A stretch of 64,000 nucleotides of DNA from Parabacteroides sp. (GTDB taxonomy: Bacteria > Bacteroidota > Bacteroidia > Bacteroidales > Tannerellaceae): the NCBI GenBank assembly GCA_019417325.1, contig DXVO01000001.1, forward strand, positions 186,001 through 250,000, written 5' to 3'. Position numbers and translations under genes: made by a program. The notes under the pieces were generated by a model. The model was not told the DNA's origin. It did no database searches and saw only the letters and a program-made list of their open reading frames with translations. Each line of letters starts with the position of its first letter. Position 1 is the first letter of the stretch. This document shows positions 6,957 through 15,348 of this stretch, in pieces.

Positions 6957-8357
6957 ATGCACACGAAAAAAAATGTACTCACTTTTACCATCGGATTATT
7001 TCTGTTTTTAACAACCTCCTGTTCCCAATCCAATAGTGGAACCCTATTCGACGGGAGTGATCTTGATAAATGGAATATTAGCGAGGGTGTAACTGTGGAA
7101 GACAACATCCTGTTTTTAAAAGGAATGGAATCCCAAGCTATCCTAAAAAATGGAAAGTATAAAAATTTCGATCTTACTATGGAAGTAAAAACCCTGCCAG
7201 GGGCCAAAGGCTGTGTATATTTCCACGCAGACCAGTCACTTAATAAAGGATACCGTGTAGCTATTAACAACGACCGTACCGATCCTGTCTGGTGGAAAAT
7301 GACAGGTAGTCTGGAATCTGTTCGCAACCTTACCAAAAGTTTTGTAAAAGAAAATGAATGGTTCGCTATGAATATCCGTGTAGACGGCAAGGAAATTTCA
7401 GTCTCGGTAAACAATGAACCGGTTGTGGATTATATCGAACCCACTGCACCTTACCGTATAAGCTCCAATGCACAAACATTACTTTCAGAAGGTACTTTTG
7501 CGATTGTCAACAATTCTCCCGGTGAAATACAAGTCAGGAATATTGCAGTTAATGTACTCGAACCTAAAACAGAAGCAGAATTAACCGCTCAGTTAGCAGA
7601 TACCATCGACGAGCAAAATGACGATATTATAAAACTTCATCAGGAGAATTTCCCGGTATTGGACTACCATGTGCATCTGAAAGGAGGACTTACCAAAGAA
7701 GTTGCCGCACGCCAGTCACGCAAAGTTGGTATTAACTATGCAATTGCACCTAACTGCGGTATCGGTTTCCCAATAACCAACGACCAGGAAATCTATGCGT
7801 ATCTGGACAGCATGCGTACTCAACCGTTTATTCTTGCCATGCAAGCAGAAGGACGCGAATGGCTTAAAACATTCTCACCGGAAGCACGCAACGAATTTGA
7901 TTATGTATTTACGGATGCCTTGACTTTTACGGATAATAAAGGACGCCGTACACGCCTGTGGATTCCGGAAGAAACCTGGATTGAAAATGAAGAACAGTAT
8001 ATGGACTTGATTGTAGACCGTATCTGTATGGTCCTCCAGGAACCTGTCGATATCTACGTAAACCCCTGTTTCCTTCCCGAACCGATGAACCAACGTTACG
8101 ACGAATTCTGGACAGAAGCACGTATGAATAAATTTATCGATGCGTTGAAAAAAAGTGGAAAAGCACTGGAAATAAACGATGTTTACCAAATTCCGAACAA
8201 GGCTATCATATTAAAGGCTAAAGAAGCCGGAATTAAATTCACTTTCGGAACAAATAATGTAAAACCGGAAGTAGGTCAACTGAAATACTGTATCCGTATG
8301 AAAAAAGAATGCGACCTTACTGCACAGGATATGTACAGACCGAAGATTAAAATCTAA
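6957..8357 (+). CDS. DUF1080 (3-keto-glycoside-acting) lipoprotein fused to a PHP-like domain
   Basis: A 466-residue lipoprotein (signal ending LTTSCSQS). Residues about 28-205 form a DUF1080/laminin-G-like domain: GTLFDGSDLDKWN, GAKGCVYFHADQ, and the family-typical GEIQVRNIAVNVL at its end. Residues about 232-455 look like a PHP/TIM-type metallohydrolase domain beginning LDYHVHLKGG, with H238 and H240 as probable metal ligands. DUF1080 proteins include hydrolases and lyases that act on 3-keto-disaccharides. The fusion suggests two successive steps on one substrate in the periplasm (inference). It is divergently transcribed from the isomerase at 5918-6805. Confidence 0.75.
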   Translation: MHTKKNVLTFTIGLFLFLTTSCSQSNSGTLFDGSDLDKWNISEGVTVEDNILFLKGMESQAILKNGKYKNFDLTMEVKTLPGAKGCVYFHADQSLNKGYRVAINNDRTDPVWWKMTGSLESVRNLTKSFVKENEWFAMNIRVDGKEISVSVNNEPVVDYIEPTAPYRISSNAQTLLSEGTFAIVNNSPGEIQVRNIAVNVLEPKTEAELTAQLADTIDEQNDDIIKLHQENFPVLDYHVHLKGGLTKEVAARQSRKVGINYAIAPNCGIGFPITNDQEIYAYLDSMRTQPFILAMQAEGREWLKTFSPEARNEFDYVFTDALTFTDNKGRRTRLWIPEETWIENEEQYMDLIVDRICMVLQEPVDIYVNPCFLPEPMNQRYDEFWTEARMNKFIDALKKSGKALEINDVYQIPNKAIILKAKEAGIKFTFGTNNVKPEVGQLKYCIRMKKECDLTAQDMYRPKIKI

Positions 8358-8423
8358 CTGTTCCGACTTCTTTTTAACATCCTAAGTTCAAAAAACAATT
8401 ATTGAATATCATAACACAGAAAA

Positions 8424-8477
8424 CGCAGATTTATACAGGCTAATTTGATAATTAGATACTACCTGCATAAATCTGCG
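8424..8477. terminator. Long hairpin downstream of the DUF1080-PHP gene
   Basis: 16-bp arms (8424-8439, 8462-8477) with one mismatch, the motif being CGCAGATTTAT. There is no strong T run, so it may be a dispersed intergenic repeat rather than a classical terminator. It lies between convergent genes. Confidence 0.5.
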
Positions 8478-8539
8478 CTTAGTTTATATTATTCGTATTC
8501 CTTTATACTAACATTTAAGAGAACGTCCTATTCTTTTTA

Positions 8540-8611
8540 GTTTCATGCTTTGAAACTCCGAGTTTCTACGGGTGAAACTTTTTGTTTCAAGGTTTGGAAC
8601 TTTTTTGAAAC
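8540..8611. repeat. Three consecutive GTTTC/GAAAC hairpins
   Basis: GTTTCA(8540)/TGAAAC(8551), GTTTC(8562)/GAAAC(8574) and GTTTCAA(8584)/TTGAAAC(8605) follow one another. They sit at the 3' end of the export operon, between convergent genes. They could form a multi-stem terminator or a small repeat element. Confidence 0.55.
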
Positions 8612-8620
8612 TCCGTACTA

Positions 8621-9880
8621 TCATATAGTACTCTTACGCAAAGCCTGATGCATCTTCATATATTTGTATTGTGCAATGATTAGTTTGCGGCTTTTTATAA
8701 TCTGATAACGATATACCATACAAGCTGTAATGAAATAAATTCCGGCTTGCACCCAAAGCGTATGGTATTCATGTGCCACTTCATTCAATGTTGCTCCCGT
8801 TGTATTAATCCGAATGAATCCCTGGATACCCGGAGTAGAAGGAAAAGCATAGCCTACTACCTGCCAGAAGGGAGGAATCGCTTCTTTCGGCCAGGATACA
8901 CCGGAAATAAACAGCAGGATAACTGAAGTAAAGACAAATACCAACATTGGAGACTCACGACTTCTCATAAATCCCGATAGAGTCATTGCCATAAATATAC
9001 AAGCAAACAGATAGGGCAAGACAAACAAGACTACAGTCCATGGCTCACCCACTTGCGGCAGCGAAAACATCTTTGGTACTATCGCTAACACCCAAAGGCA
9101 CACCACAACATAAAGCAGGATATAAGTCAATGATTTACCAAATACGATTCGTAATGTCCCGTTAAAATGACGGCTAATTGGCACCAGGCTACGAAAACGA
9201 TTCTTTTCCCGCGCAGTTCCGCCCAACATGCCTATACCTAAAATCAACGTTTGTTGAAGTACTAATATCAGGATAGCTGGTACCAGAAAACTGGCAAAAC
9301 CGTTCTGTGAATTAAATATGGCCACAGATTCGTAAGGAATAGGCTCCAGTAATATCTCTTCTGCCTTGCTTGAAGGTGCCGTTGAATTATGGGCCCTCAA
9401 CTCCTTTCCAATCTCCAACGACACTTCCGTTGATGCCAATAAGAATGCTTTGTAAAACAGCAGACTGCTCATATCGCAATATAAGGAGACCGTAACCTGT
9501 TTGCCCTTATGCAAATCCTTACTAAACTCCGGCGGGAAAGACAGGATGCCATATGCCTTCTTCTCATCCAGCATCTTTTTCGCTTCTGCCATATCTGTAC
9601 ATACGGATATGACTTTCACATCCGGCGTAGCATCCACTTTCCGTATAAACTCGCGGCTTAAATAGGAATCAGAGGGATCTACCACTACCATCTTCGCTTC
9701 ATGTACGACTTCATTATTATAAATAAAGGCATATAACAGCGGATACGCCAAAGGAACCAGAAAGAAGAATATCATCACTCCGGAGTCTTTGAACACATTC
9801 TTCAATTCATCTTTCCAGATAAAAAAGGTGTCCTCTATACCTTGTTTTATTATATATCGTAAACGATTTTCTCTCTTCAT
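8621..9880 (-). CDS. ABC-2 type permease of an export system (second copy)
   Basis: A 419-residue inner-membrane protein with the ABC-2/YhhJ-YbhR layout. One N-terminal TM segment (GVMIFFFLVPLAYPLLYAFI) is followed by a large periplasmic domain of about 170 residues, then a cluster of about five TM segments (ILILVLQQTLILGIGMLGG; YILLYVVVCLWVLAIV; FVFTSVILLFISGVSWP). It is last in the tolC-hlyD-ABC2-ABC2 operon, 12 bases after its paralogue. It probably forms the heteromeric membrane part of a tripartite exporter of unknown substrate. No ATP-binding subunit is encoded nearby. Confidence 0.85.
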   Translation of the reverse strand: MKRENRLRYIIKQGIEDTFFIWKDELKNVFKDSGVMIFFFLVPLAYPLLYAFIYNNEVVHEAKMVVVDPSDSYLSREFIRKVDATPDVKVISVCTDMAEAKKMLDEKKAYGILSFPPEFSKDLHKGKQVTVSLYCDMSSLLFYKAFLLASTEVSLEIGKELRAHNSTAPSSKAEEILLEPIPYESVAIFNSQNGFASFLVPAILILVLQQTLILGIGMLGGTAREKNRFRSLVPISRHFNGTLRIVFGKSLTYILLYVVVCLWVLAIVPKMFSLPQVGEPWTVVLFVLPYLFACIFMAMTLSGFMRSRESPMLVFVFTSVILLFISGVSWPKEAIPPFWQVVGYAFPSTPGIQGFIRINTTGATLNEVAHEYHTLWVQAGIYFITACMVYRYQIIKSRKLIIAQYKYMKMHQALRKSTI

Positions 9881-9892
9881 AACAACTACGTT

Positions 9893-11071
9893 TTACGGAA
9901 TATATTTAAAGTATAATAATGCCTCTTTCAGATTTTTGCCAATAAGGAATGGCAAAATCAGAAAACCAAGCAACCAAATATATTCAGTACATGAATAGAA
10001 TATATCCCGCCCGTTCAATGCCTGATCCACATAAATCAGGAAATAATGGCGAAGCGGAAAAAGATCGGACAAAGCCTGTAATGTAGGGTCCATACCCAAT
10101 ACAGGAAATGAAAAACCGACAATAGAGAAAGCAATCATACCGAATAAACTTGCAAAACTCAATCCCAACCTTAACGTAGGCAATACACCAATCATGAAAA
10201 CCCCTACCGCCTGCGAAGCGATAACAAGCAGGAATATTGCCAACAACATGGGTCCCCAGCCGCTATGCAACGGGAACGAATTAAATCCATACAGTGCCGC
10301 ACTAAACATGAAGGCAATAATGGTAAAAATTATTGTCTGCGGCAATAACTTACCCAACAAACTAACCGTTAGCGAATTGCCACCCATCCGAAGCCATTCG
10401 CGTGATGTGGAATATTTGATTTCCGTACCGATGCTGAATACTGTTATTAAAAAAATCATCAACTGCAGGACTCCCGGTAAAAGCGTATTATTCAAATAGA
10501 CTGAATAGTTCAACCAAGGATTCCCCAAAGCATGCGTATCGATTACAATCGGTTGAAGCTGTGCCATTATCTGGTCGTTCGTATATCCTTTTGCCAACCC
10601 GGTCTGCAAACCGACGGAAGCACCAGCCAGGACGGACATGGTTTTCATATCCCGGAACAATAGGGAAGCAGCTATCAGATAGGTTGCATTCGTATAAAAT
10701 GACAAACGAGGCTGTCTGCCGGCTACTGCATCTACACCAAAATCTTTGGGTATATAAAAAATACCGTAAACAGTTCCTTTTTGCATCTCGGTACGTGCCT
10801 CATCGAACGAAACAGTTTTTGCCACCACTTTCGTTTGTTCAAAGGCATCCAACTGCCGGATTAAATTTCGGGAAGTAGCCGAGCCATCCAAGTCCACAAC
10901 GGCAATCGGCATGTCTGTCGGCAAGCCATCGCGCATCAGTGAAAGGAAAAAGATGACACAGATAGCCGGTGCAATCAGCATACAGAAGAAATAAATCGGC
11001 TTACTGGTCAGCCGGATTATTTCCCGTTTGGCAATTCTACCGATACTATGTAAACTTTCTTCGAATGTCAT
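9893..11071 (-). CDS. ABC-2 type permease of an export system (first copy)
   Basis: A 392-residue paralogue of the gene at 8621-9880 with the same topology: TM1 YFFCMLIAPAICVIFFLSLM, a periplasmic domain beginning PIAVVDLDGSATSR, and a C-terminal TM cluster that includes SIVGFSFPVLGMDPTLQAL. Its start overlaps the stop of the HlyD gene by 4 bases (ATGA), so the two are translationally coupled. Confidence 0.85.
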   Translation of the reverse strand: MTFEESLHSIGRIAKREIIRLTSKPIYFFCMLIAPAICVIFFLSLMRDGLPTDMPIAVVDLDGSATSRNLIRQLDAFEQTKVVAKTVSFDEARTEMQKGTVYGIFYIPKDFGVDAVAGRQPRLSFYTNATYLIAASLLFRDMKTMSVLAGASVGLQTGLAKGYTNDQIMAQLQPIVIDTHALGNPWLNYSVYLNNTLLPGVLQLMIFLITVFSIGTEIKYSTSREWLRMGGNSLTVSLLGKLLPQTIIFTIIAFMFSAALYGFNSFPLHSGWGPMLLAIFLLVIASQAVGVFMIGVLPTLRLGLSFASLFGMIAFSIVGFSFPVLGMDPTLQALSDLFPLRHYFLIYVDQALNGRDIFYSCTEYIWLLGFLILPFLIGKNLKEALLYFKYIP

Positions 11072-12081
11072 AATATATCATTTCCCTTCTTCTTCATGAT
11101 TACAGACATTCCCGGACGCAGGTCTTTGATTTTTTCCAATGGACGCGCACGAACTTCAAATGTCTTCGAATCATACTGACCGGTTGTTTTTGTAGCTTTC
11201 CAGGCTGCATACGAACCTAAATCTTTCATATAATAGACTTTCAGCTTCACTTCCTGGTTATCCAATGCAGGAATAAATGCATTCAGTTCGGAACCGATTT
11301 TGATATCTTTCAATAAATCTTCGCGCACACTGAAGGTAACCCACATATCATTCAAGTCTGTTATATTCATGATAGGAGCCCCGGTTCCAACCAACTCACC
11401 CACCTGCGGGAAACGCTCGGAAATTTCGCCGTCAATCGGAGAAACCAAAGCAGATTCTTTCAGGTAAGATTCGACTTCCGCAACTGCACCGCCTGCCTGC
11501 TGAACCAAAGCAGCAGCTGCTGCCTTATCTTCCGTACGGGCACCGGACTGTGCCATGTCGTATTGTGACTTAGCCGCTTTTTCTGTTGCCACCATCGCTT
11601 TATAGTTTGCTTCCGCTTCATCCCGTTTCTGTGCAGACATCACGCCTTTGTCATACAGGTTTTGTACACGGGTATATGATTTCTTTGCGATTTCCAGCCC
11701 TGCCTGTGCTTTCTGCCACATTTCATATGCAGCAGCTATCTCCTGCACACGTGCCCCTTTTATAGCTTTGGCATTCTGTGCTTCGGCAGCTTTTTGTGCA
11801 GCTTCCGCCTGCTGAAGTTTAGCTAATACTTCCGGAGTATTCAGGAACACCAATGTATCTCCTTCTTTCACCTTGTCTCCTTCGCCAAAGCGATATGCCT
11901 CTATTCGTCCGGGTACTTTACCGGAAATACGAACCTGAGTAGCTTCTGCTTGCCCCATGATTATATCGTCGGGAGGTGTCAAAAGAAAGAAACCGGTTAA
12001 TGCAACTAATCCGATCACGACCAAAACCGTGATAAATGCTAAGAGCATGTTACTGATCGAAAACTTCTTATTCTCGTTCAT
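11068..12081 (-). CDS. HlyD/EmrA-family periplasmic adaptor
   Basis: A 337-residue membrane-fusion protein. It has an N-terminal TM anchor (MLLAFITVLVVIGLVALTGF), a first half-lipoyl segment (VRISGKVPGRIEAYRFGEGD), an Ala-rich helical hairpin from about 85 to 205 (KAAEAQNAKAIKGARVQEIA), the second lipoyl half (SALVSPIDGEISERFPQVGE) and a beta-barrel domain. It links the ABC-2 permeases to the TolC partner upstream. The spacing to TolC is 22 bases and it overlaps the next gene. Confidence 0.9.
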   Translation of the reverse strand: MNENKKFSISNMLLAFITVLVVIGLVALTGFFLLTPPDDIIMGQAEATQVRISGKVPGRIEAYRFGEGDKVKEGDTLVFLNTPEVLAKLQQAEAAQKAAEAQNAKAIKGARVQEIAAAYEMWQKAQAGLEIAKKSYTRVQNLYDKGVMSAQKRDEAEANYKAMVATEKAAKSQYDMAQSGARTEDKAAAAALVQQAGGAVAEVESYLKESALVSPIDGEISERFPQVGELVGTGAPIMNITDLNDMWVTFSVREDLLKDIKIGSELNAFIPALDNQEVKLKVYYMKDLGSYAAWKATKTTGQYDSKTFEVRARPLEKIKDLRPGMSVIMKKKGNDIL

Positions 12082-12103
12082 TTTATGTATATTTTTATTG
12101 TTA

Positions 12104-13495
12104 TTATTCTTCGTTATTTACGGAAAGTTTACCCATAGCTTTTGTCAGATAGACATTCGCCAACTTCTGTTCGATCTGTGCATCAATCAGGCTGGAACGG
12201 GCGGAAACCCAGGCTGTCTGTGCCTGCATAAGATTCAAGGCAGGAATCACACCTTCCTCGAATCCATAATTGGCATGGCGCAAGTTCTCTTCTGCATTTT
12301 CCATATTGCGTGAAGAAGCGATTACCTTTTTATTTGCCTCGTTCACTTTGTATACGGATTGGTTCACCTGCAATTCTATTTTCTCGCGGGCATCTTCCAG
12401 CTCCAGAGACTTGATACGTGTTTCGGCACGTGCTGCATTCCGCTTCAACGAACCTTCCCACCAACCGGACAGTGGGACTTTTACCATAACCCCGAGATTG
12501 AACATTCCGGCAAATTCGTTTTTATACCCATTAAACACGTTCGGATTAGTTACTAAATAATTCGCTGTAAATGCCACATTCGGCAACATGTCCGCCAATA
12601 CAATACGTTCCTTCCGCTTATAGATTTTAGAGGCCAAGTCAAGGCTCCTCAACTCGTCGCGGTTCATAAATGCCTCACTCACATCTGCTGCTACCTCCGA
12701 TGACATGGCTGGTAAACTTTCTATATTTTCATCTGCCAAAGCAAAAGATTCATCCAGTGGTAATCCACAGACCTGAGCAAGGAGCATACGCGATAATGCC
12801 AATCCGTTATCGACTTTCGTTTGAGCCATCTCTGCCTCATTCAGCTTTACTTTTACAGAAAGGCCGTCAGCTTCCGTTGCTACACCTTCGGTAATCATAG
12901 CTGTTATATCATGGTCTGTCTTACGAAGCAATTCAACATAAGCATCCGCCAGTTTCTTTTTATTGATTAAAGAAATTACCTGCCAGTAGGTTTCATCCGT
13001 TTTATAGATAACATCCTGGAGTTGCAAATCATTCATCGATTCTGCCAGTTGCTTTGCATATTTGGTTATCTGATTGTAAGAAACAATCTTTCCGCCCATA
13101 AAGACAGGCTGTACCAACGATACGCTGCCAATCCACACATTCTGGATATCCAGATGCTGGACACTATTTACACCGTCCATAAGTTTATTGAATGCAGGGA
13201 GTTGGGCAATCGGTCCCAATGCCGACCCCAGCGAAGAGCTTAAAGCTCCCATATCGAGCAGGTTAAAGTCTTTCTGGTTCCACATATATCCTCCCATTGC
13301 TGAAATCTGGGGGAAATACTTAGTCAGGGCCGCCTTCTTTTCATTGTCGGCTACTTTCACTTTCTCGCCGGAAATCTGCAATTCCTTATTGTTTTGAATA
13401 GCCAAATTACGACATTCTTCTAACGTTAGTGTGCGTTGCGAACTGGCATAGCCAGAAGAAATAAGCAACAGCGCCAATACAACAATCCGTTTCAT
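12104..13495 (-). CDS. TolC-family outer-membrane efflux protein
   Basis: A 463-residue protein with a signal peptide (MKRIVVLALLLISSGYASSQ) and two OEP repeats of long helices, starting LTLEECRNLAIQNNKELQIS and ending with the NLMQAQTAWVSARSSLIDAQ helix typical of the family. It is the outer-membrane channel of the exporter and first gene of the four-gene operon. A Crp/Fnr gene precedes it on the same strand, separated by a promoter region. Confidence 0.9.
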   Translation of the reverse strand: MKRIVVLALLLISSGYASSQRTLTLEECRNLAIQNNKELQISGEKVKVADNEKKAALTKYFPQISAMGGYMWNQKDFNLLDMGALSSSLGSALGPIAQLPAFNKLMDGVNSVQHLDIQNVWIGSVSLVQPVFMGGKIVSYNQITKYAKQLAESMNDLQLQDVIYKTDETYWQVISLINKKKLADAYVELLRKTDHDITAMITEGVATEADGLSVKVKLNEAEMAQTKVDNGLALSRMLLAQVCGLPLDESFALADENIESLPAMSSEVAADVSEAFMNRDELRSLDLASKIYKRKERIVLADMLPNVAFTANYLVTNPNVFNGYKNEFAGMFNLGVMVKVPLSGWWEGSLKRNAARAETRIKSLELEDAREKIELQVNQSVYKVNEANKKVIASSRNMENAEENLRHANYGFEEGVIPALNLMQAQTAWVSARSSLIDAQIEQKLANVYLTKAMGKLSVNNEE

Positions 13496-13598
13496 CTTTA
13501 TATTTATTTTAATCGGAAAAACCGGTTTTTAATCATTACATCCATACCTCTTATAACTATAACAAATATGTCAGAGAACAAATATATGAATTTGAGGA

Positions 13599-13606
13599 CA
13601 AAAGTA
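13599..13606 (-). promoter_or_regulatory. -7 box (TACTTTTG) of the export operon
   Basis: The reverse strand reads TACTTTTG about 104 bases before the TolC start. A second match, TATATTTG, lies nearer the gene at 13579-13586. Either could serve. The transcript leader would contain the short palindrome AAAAACCGGTTTTT at about 13516-13529. Confidence 0.45.
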
Positions 13607-13638
13607 CTGGTTTGGTTTAAATATAAAGTTGAATTAAT

Positions 13639-14232
13639 TCAATTAAAGATGCGTTTCTTCAATTTACAATACCAAGTATTGCTAATTCCCATATAATGAG
13701 CTATATATTTATCGGGTACACGGTTTATAATCCACTTATAATGAATATAGAGATACTTGATAAACTCTTCCGCCGTTGAAGATTGACGGATGGCAAACAT
13801 TGTATAAAGTTTGGAGATAATAGTTAACATGATATTCTGATAATAAGAGGCAAAAAGCGGATACCGCAAAGAGAGATCCTCTATATGGGCACGCGAAAAA
13901 CATAATAACTCGCCCGATTCTACCGCTTTAATCTCAAAATCAGAAGGTTGCTGGGTGAAATACCCAATGGCAGAAAGAAAAGGATACTGATGTTCGGAAG
14001 CAAAACCTGTTACACATTCGTTTCCTTTATCATTTATAAACAGATTGATAAAGACACCTTTGTTAATGAAATAAGCGTCCTGACACAACTGCCCTGTACG
14101 AAGCAGGTAATCACCCTTCTTCACATACACGAGCTTTGCATGGCTTTCCAGTTCGCTCAAAAAAACCTCATTGCGCGCAAGAGCTTCCGGTATATCTGCC
14201 AAAAGCCTTGCGAAATGAGCCTTCACCTCCAT
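13639..14232 (-). CDS. Crp/Fnr-family transcriptional regulator
   Basis: A 197-residue protein. The N-terminal cyclic-nucleotide-binding beta-roll spans about residues 20-120 (KKGDYLLRTGQLCQDAYFIN, then KGVFINLFINDKGNECVTGF). The C-terminal helix-turn-helix is near 170-195 (KYIAHYMGISNTWYCKLKKR). The ligand-contact Arg-Ser pair of cAMP-binding CRPs is not seen, so another signal is likely, as in many Bacteroidetes members. It starts 2 bases after the stop of the upstream coiled-coil gene and lies directly upstream of the export operon, a candidate target. Confidence 0.8.
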   Translation of the reverse strand: MEVKAHFARLLADIPEALARNEVFLSELESHAKLVYVKKGDYLLRTGQLCQDAYFINKGVFINLFINDKGNECVTGFASEHQYPFLSAIGYFTQQPSDFEIKAVESGELLCFSRAHIEDLSLRYPLFASYYQNIMLTIISKLYTMFAIRQSSTAEEFIKYLYIHYKWIINRVPDKYIAHYMGISNTWYCKLKKRIFN

Positions 14233-14234
14233 TT

Positions 14235-15140
14235 TTATTTTTCTAATGTAAAATTCTTACGACCGATCAGGTTTCCATCAGTAAAAACATCTACACGGTA
14301 AGTTCCGGGAGAAAGGAATTCTTCTATATCCCAGTACATCGTAACAGGCAATTCTTCACCCTCGTATTCTACAAGTTTCTTCATAGAATAGTTTATTTCT
14401 TTTCCTTCGAATGTAAATACATTGGCACGACTCTTCACCAGAATGTCATCATCCGGCTTCATGATGCGTACGTAGATTGTCTTTTCTCCGACTGGAGCTG
14501 TAATATTCTTGGCAATACGGAAATCGACAACGAACTGTTCCATCTTCTTGATAGTCTTCGCCAACTTGCCACGCGAGTTAACCGGAGTAACGTTAATACC
14601 CGTAGCATCCAGACGGCTTGCCAAGGTTACACGTTCGGTCAATTTCTCCTTTTCTTTTCTTAAGGAGGAAGCAGTAGAAGTTGCCTGCTGGTATTTTCTT
14701 ACAGCTTCATTCTTTTCAACAGTCAGCTGTTTGGCTACACGGTCGAGGGAGTCAATCTGGATAACATAATTACGCATAATCTTACGTAAGGTTTCCAATT
14801 CTTTTTTCAGGCGCGAAATTTCTTTCGTATTGGTTGCTTTTACCGTACGAAGTTCTTCCTGCAAACGCTGTACTTTTGCCTGTTCGGTAGATAATAAATT
14901 CAACAGGGAATCGTTGCCCACACTGAATTTATAATTTTCATATTGCAGGGATAATTCGTTAAATTCATCCTGGAGTGTTTCTTTATCCAAATCGTACATT
15001 TGGACCAGATCATTCATTTGCTGCTTCTGGTGGTAAATATAATAAGCAGCACCCGCAATAATTAACGCTAATAAAATCACTGCCATAATAAGCAGCGACA
15101 TCTTATTTATCTCTTTTGTTTCTTTCTTTTCTGTATCCAT
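14235..15140 (-). CDS. Membrane-anchored coiled-coil protein, uncharacterised
   Basis: A 301-residue protein: one TM helix near residues 15-36 (LIMAVILLALIIAGAAYYIY), a long coiled coil to about residue 180 rich in Glu, Lys and Leu, and a C-terminal beta-rich domain of about 110 residues (TIYVRIMKPDDDILVKSRAN, ending YRVDVFTDGNLIGRKNFTLE). It is a common Bacteroidetes hypothetical of unknown function. The longer start at 15218 would lie upstream of the -7 box at 15168-15175, so ATG 15140 is chosen. It is co-transcribed with the Crp/Fnr gene. Confidence 0.7.
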   Translation of the reverse strand: MDTEKKETKEINKMSLLIMAVILLALIIAGAAYYIYHQKQQMNDLVQMYDLDKETLQDEFNELSLQYENYKFSVGNDSLLNLLSTEQAKVQRLQEELRTVKATNTKEISRLKKELETLRKIMRNYVIQIDSLDRVAKQLTVEKNEAVRKYQQATSTASSLRKEKEKLTERVTLASRLDATGINVTPVNSRGKLAKTIKKMEQFVVDFRIAKNITAPVGEKTIYVRIMKPDDDILVKSRANVFTFEGKEINYSMKKLVEYEGEELPVTMYWDIEEFLSPGTYRVDVFTDGNLIGRKNFTLEK

Positions 15141-15167
15141 TACGGTCATCTCTAAAATGAACATGCA

Positions 15168-15175
15168 AAGGTAAT
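15168..15175 (-). promoter_or_regulatory. -7 box (TACCTTTG) of the coiled-coil/Crp operon
   Basis: The reverse strand reads TACCTTTG 28 bases before ATG 15140. It decides the start codon of that gene. Confidence 0.65.
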
Positions 15176-15311
15176 CTTTAATCAGATGTAAGGAAATATA
15201 TCCCTCGCATTTATACATTTTTTAAGAGTGTTATTTTTTAAATAGATTTCCAACCCTGTTCCGGAGCTATCAAAATCCATTATCTATAACAAACAATCCG
15301 AATATTATTCC

Positions 15312-15319
15312 TACCTTTG
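15312..15319 (+). promoter_or_regulatory. -7 box (TACCTTTG) of guaA
   Basis: A full TAnnTTTG match 30 bases before the guaA ATG. Confidence 0.65.
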
Positions 15320-15348
15320 TGCCACTCAATTAAATAATAATAATTTGC

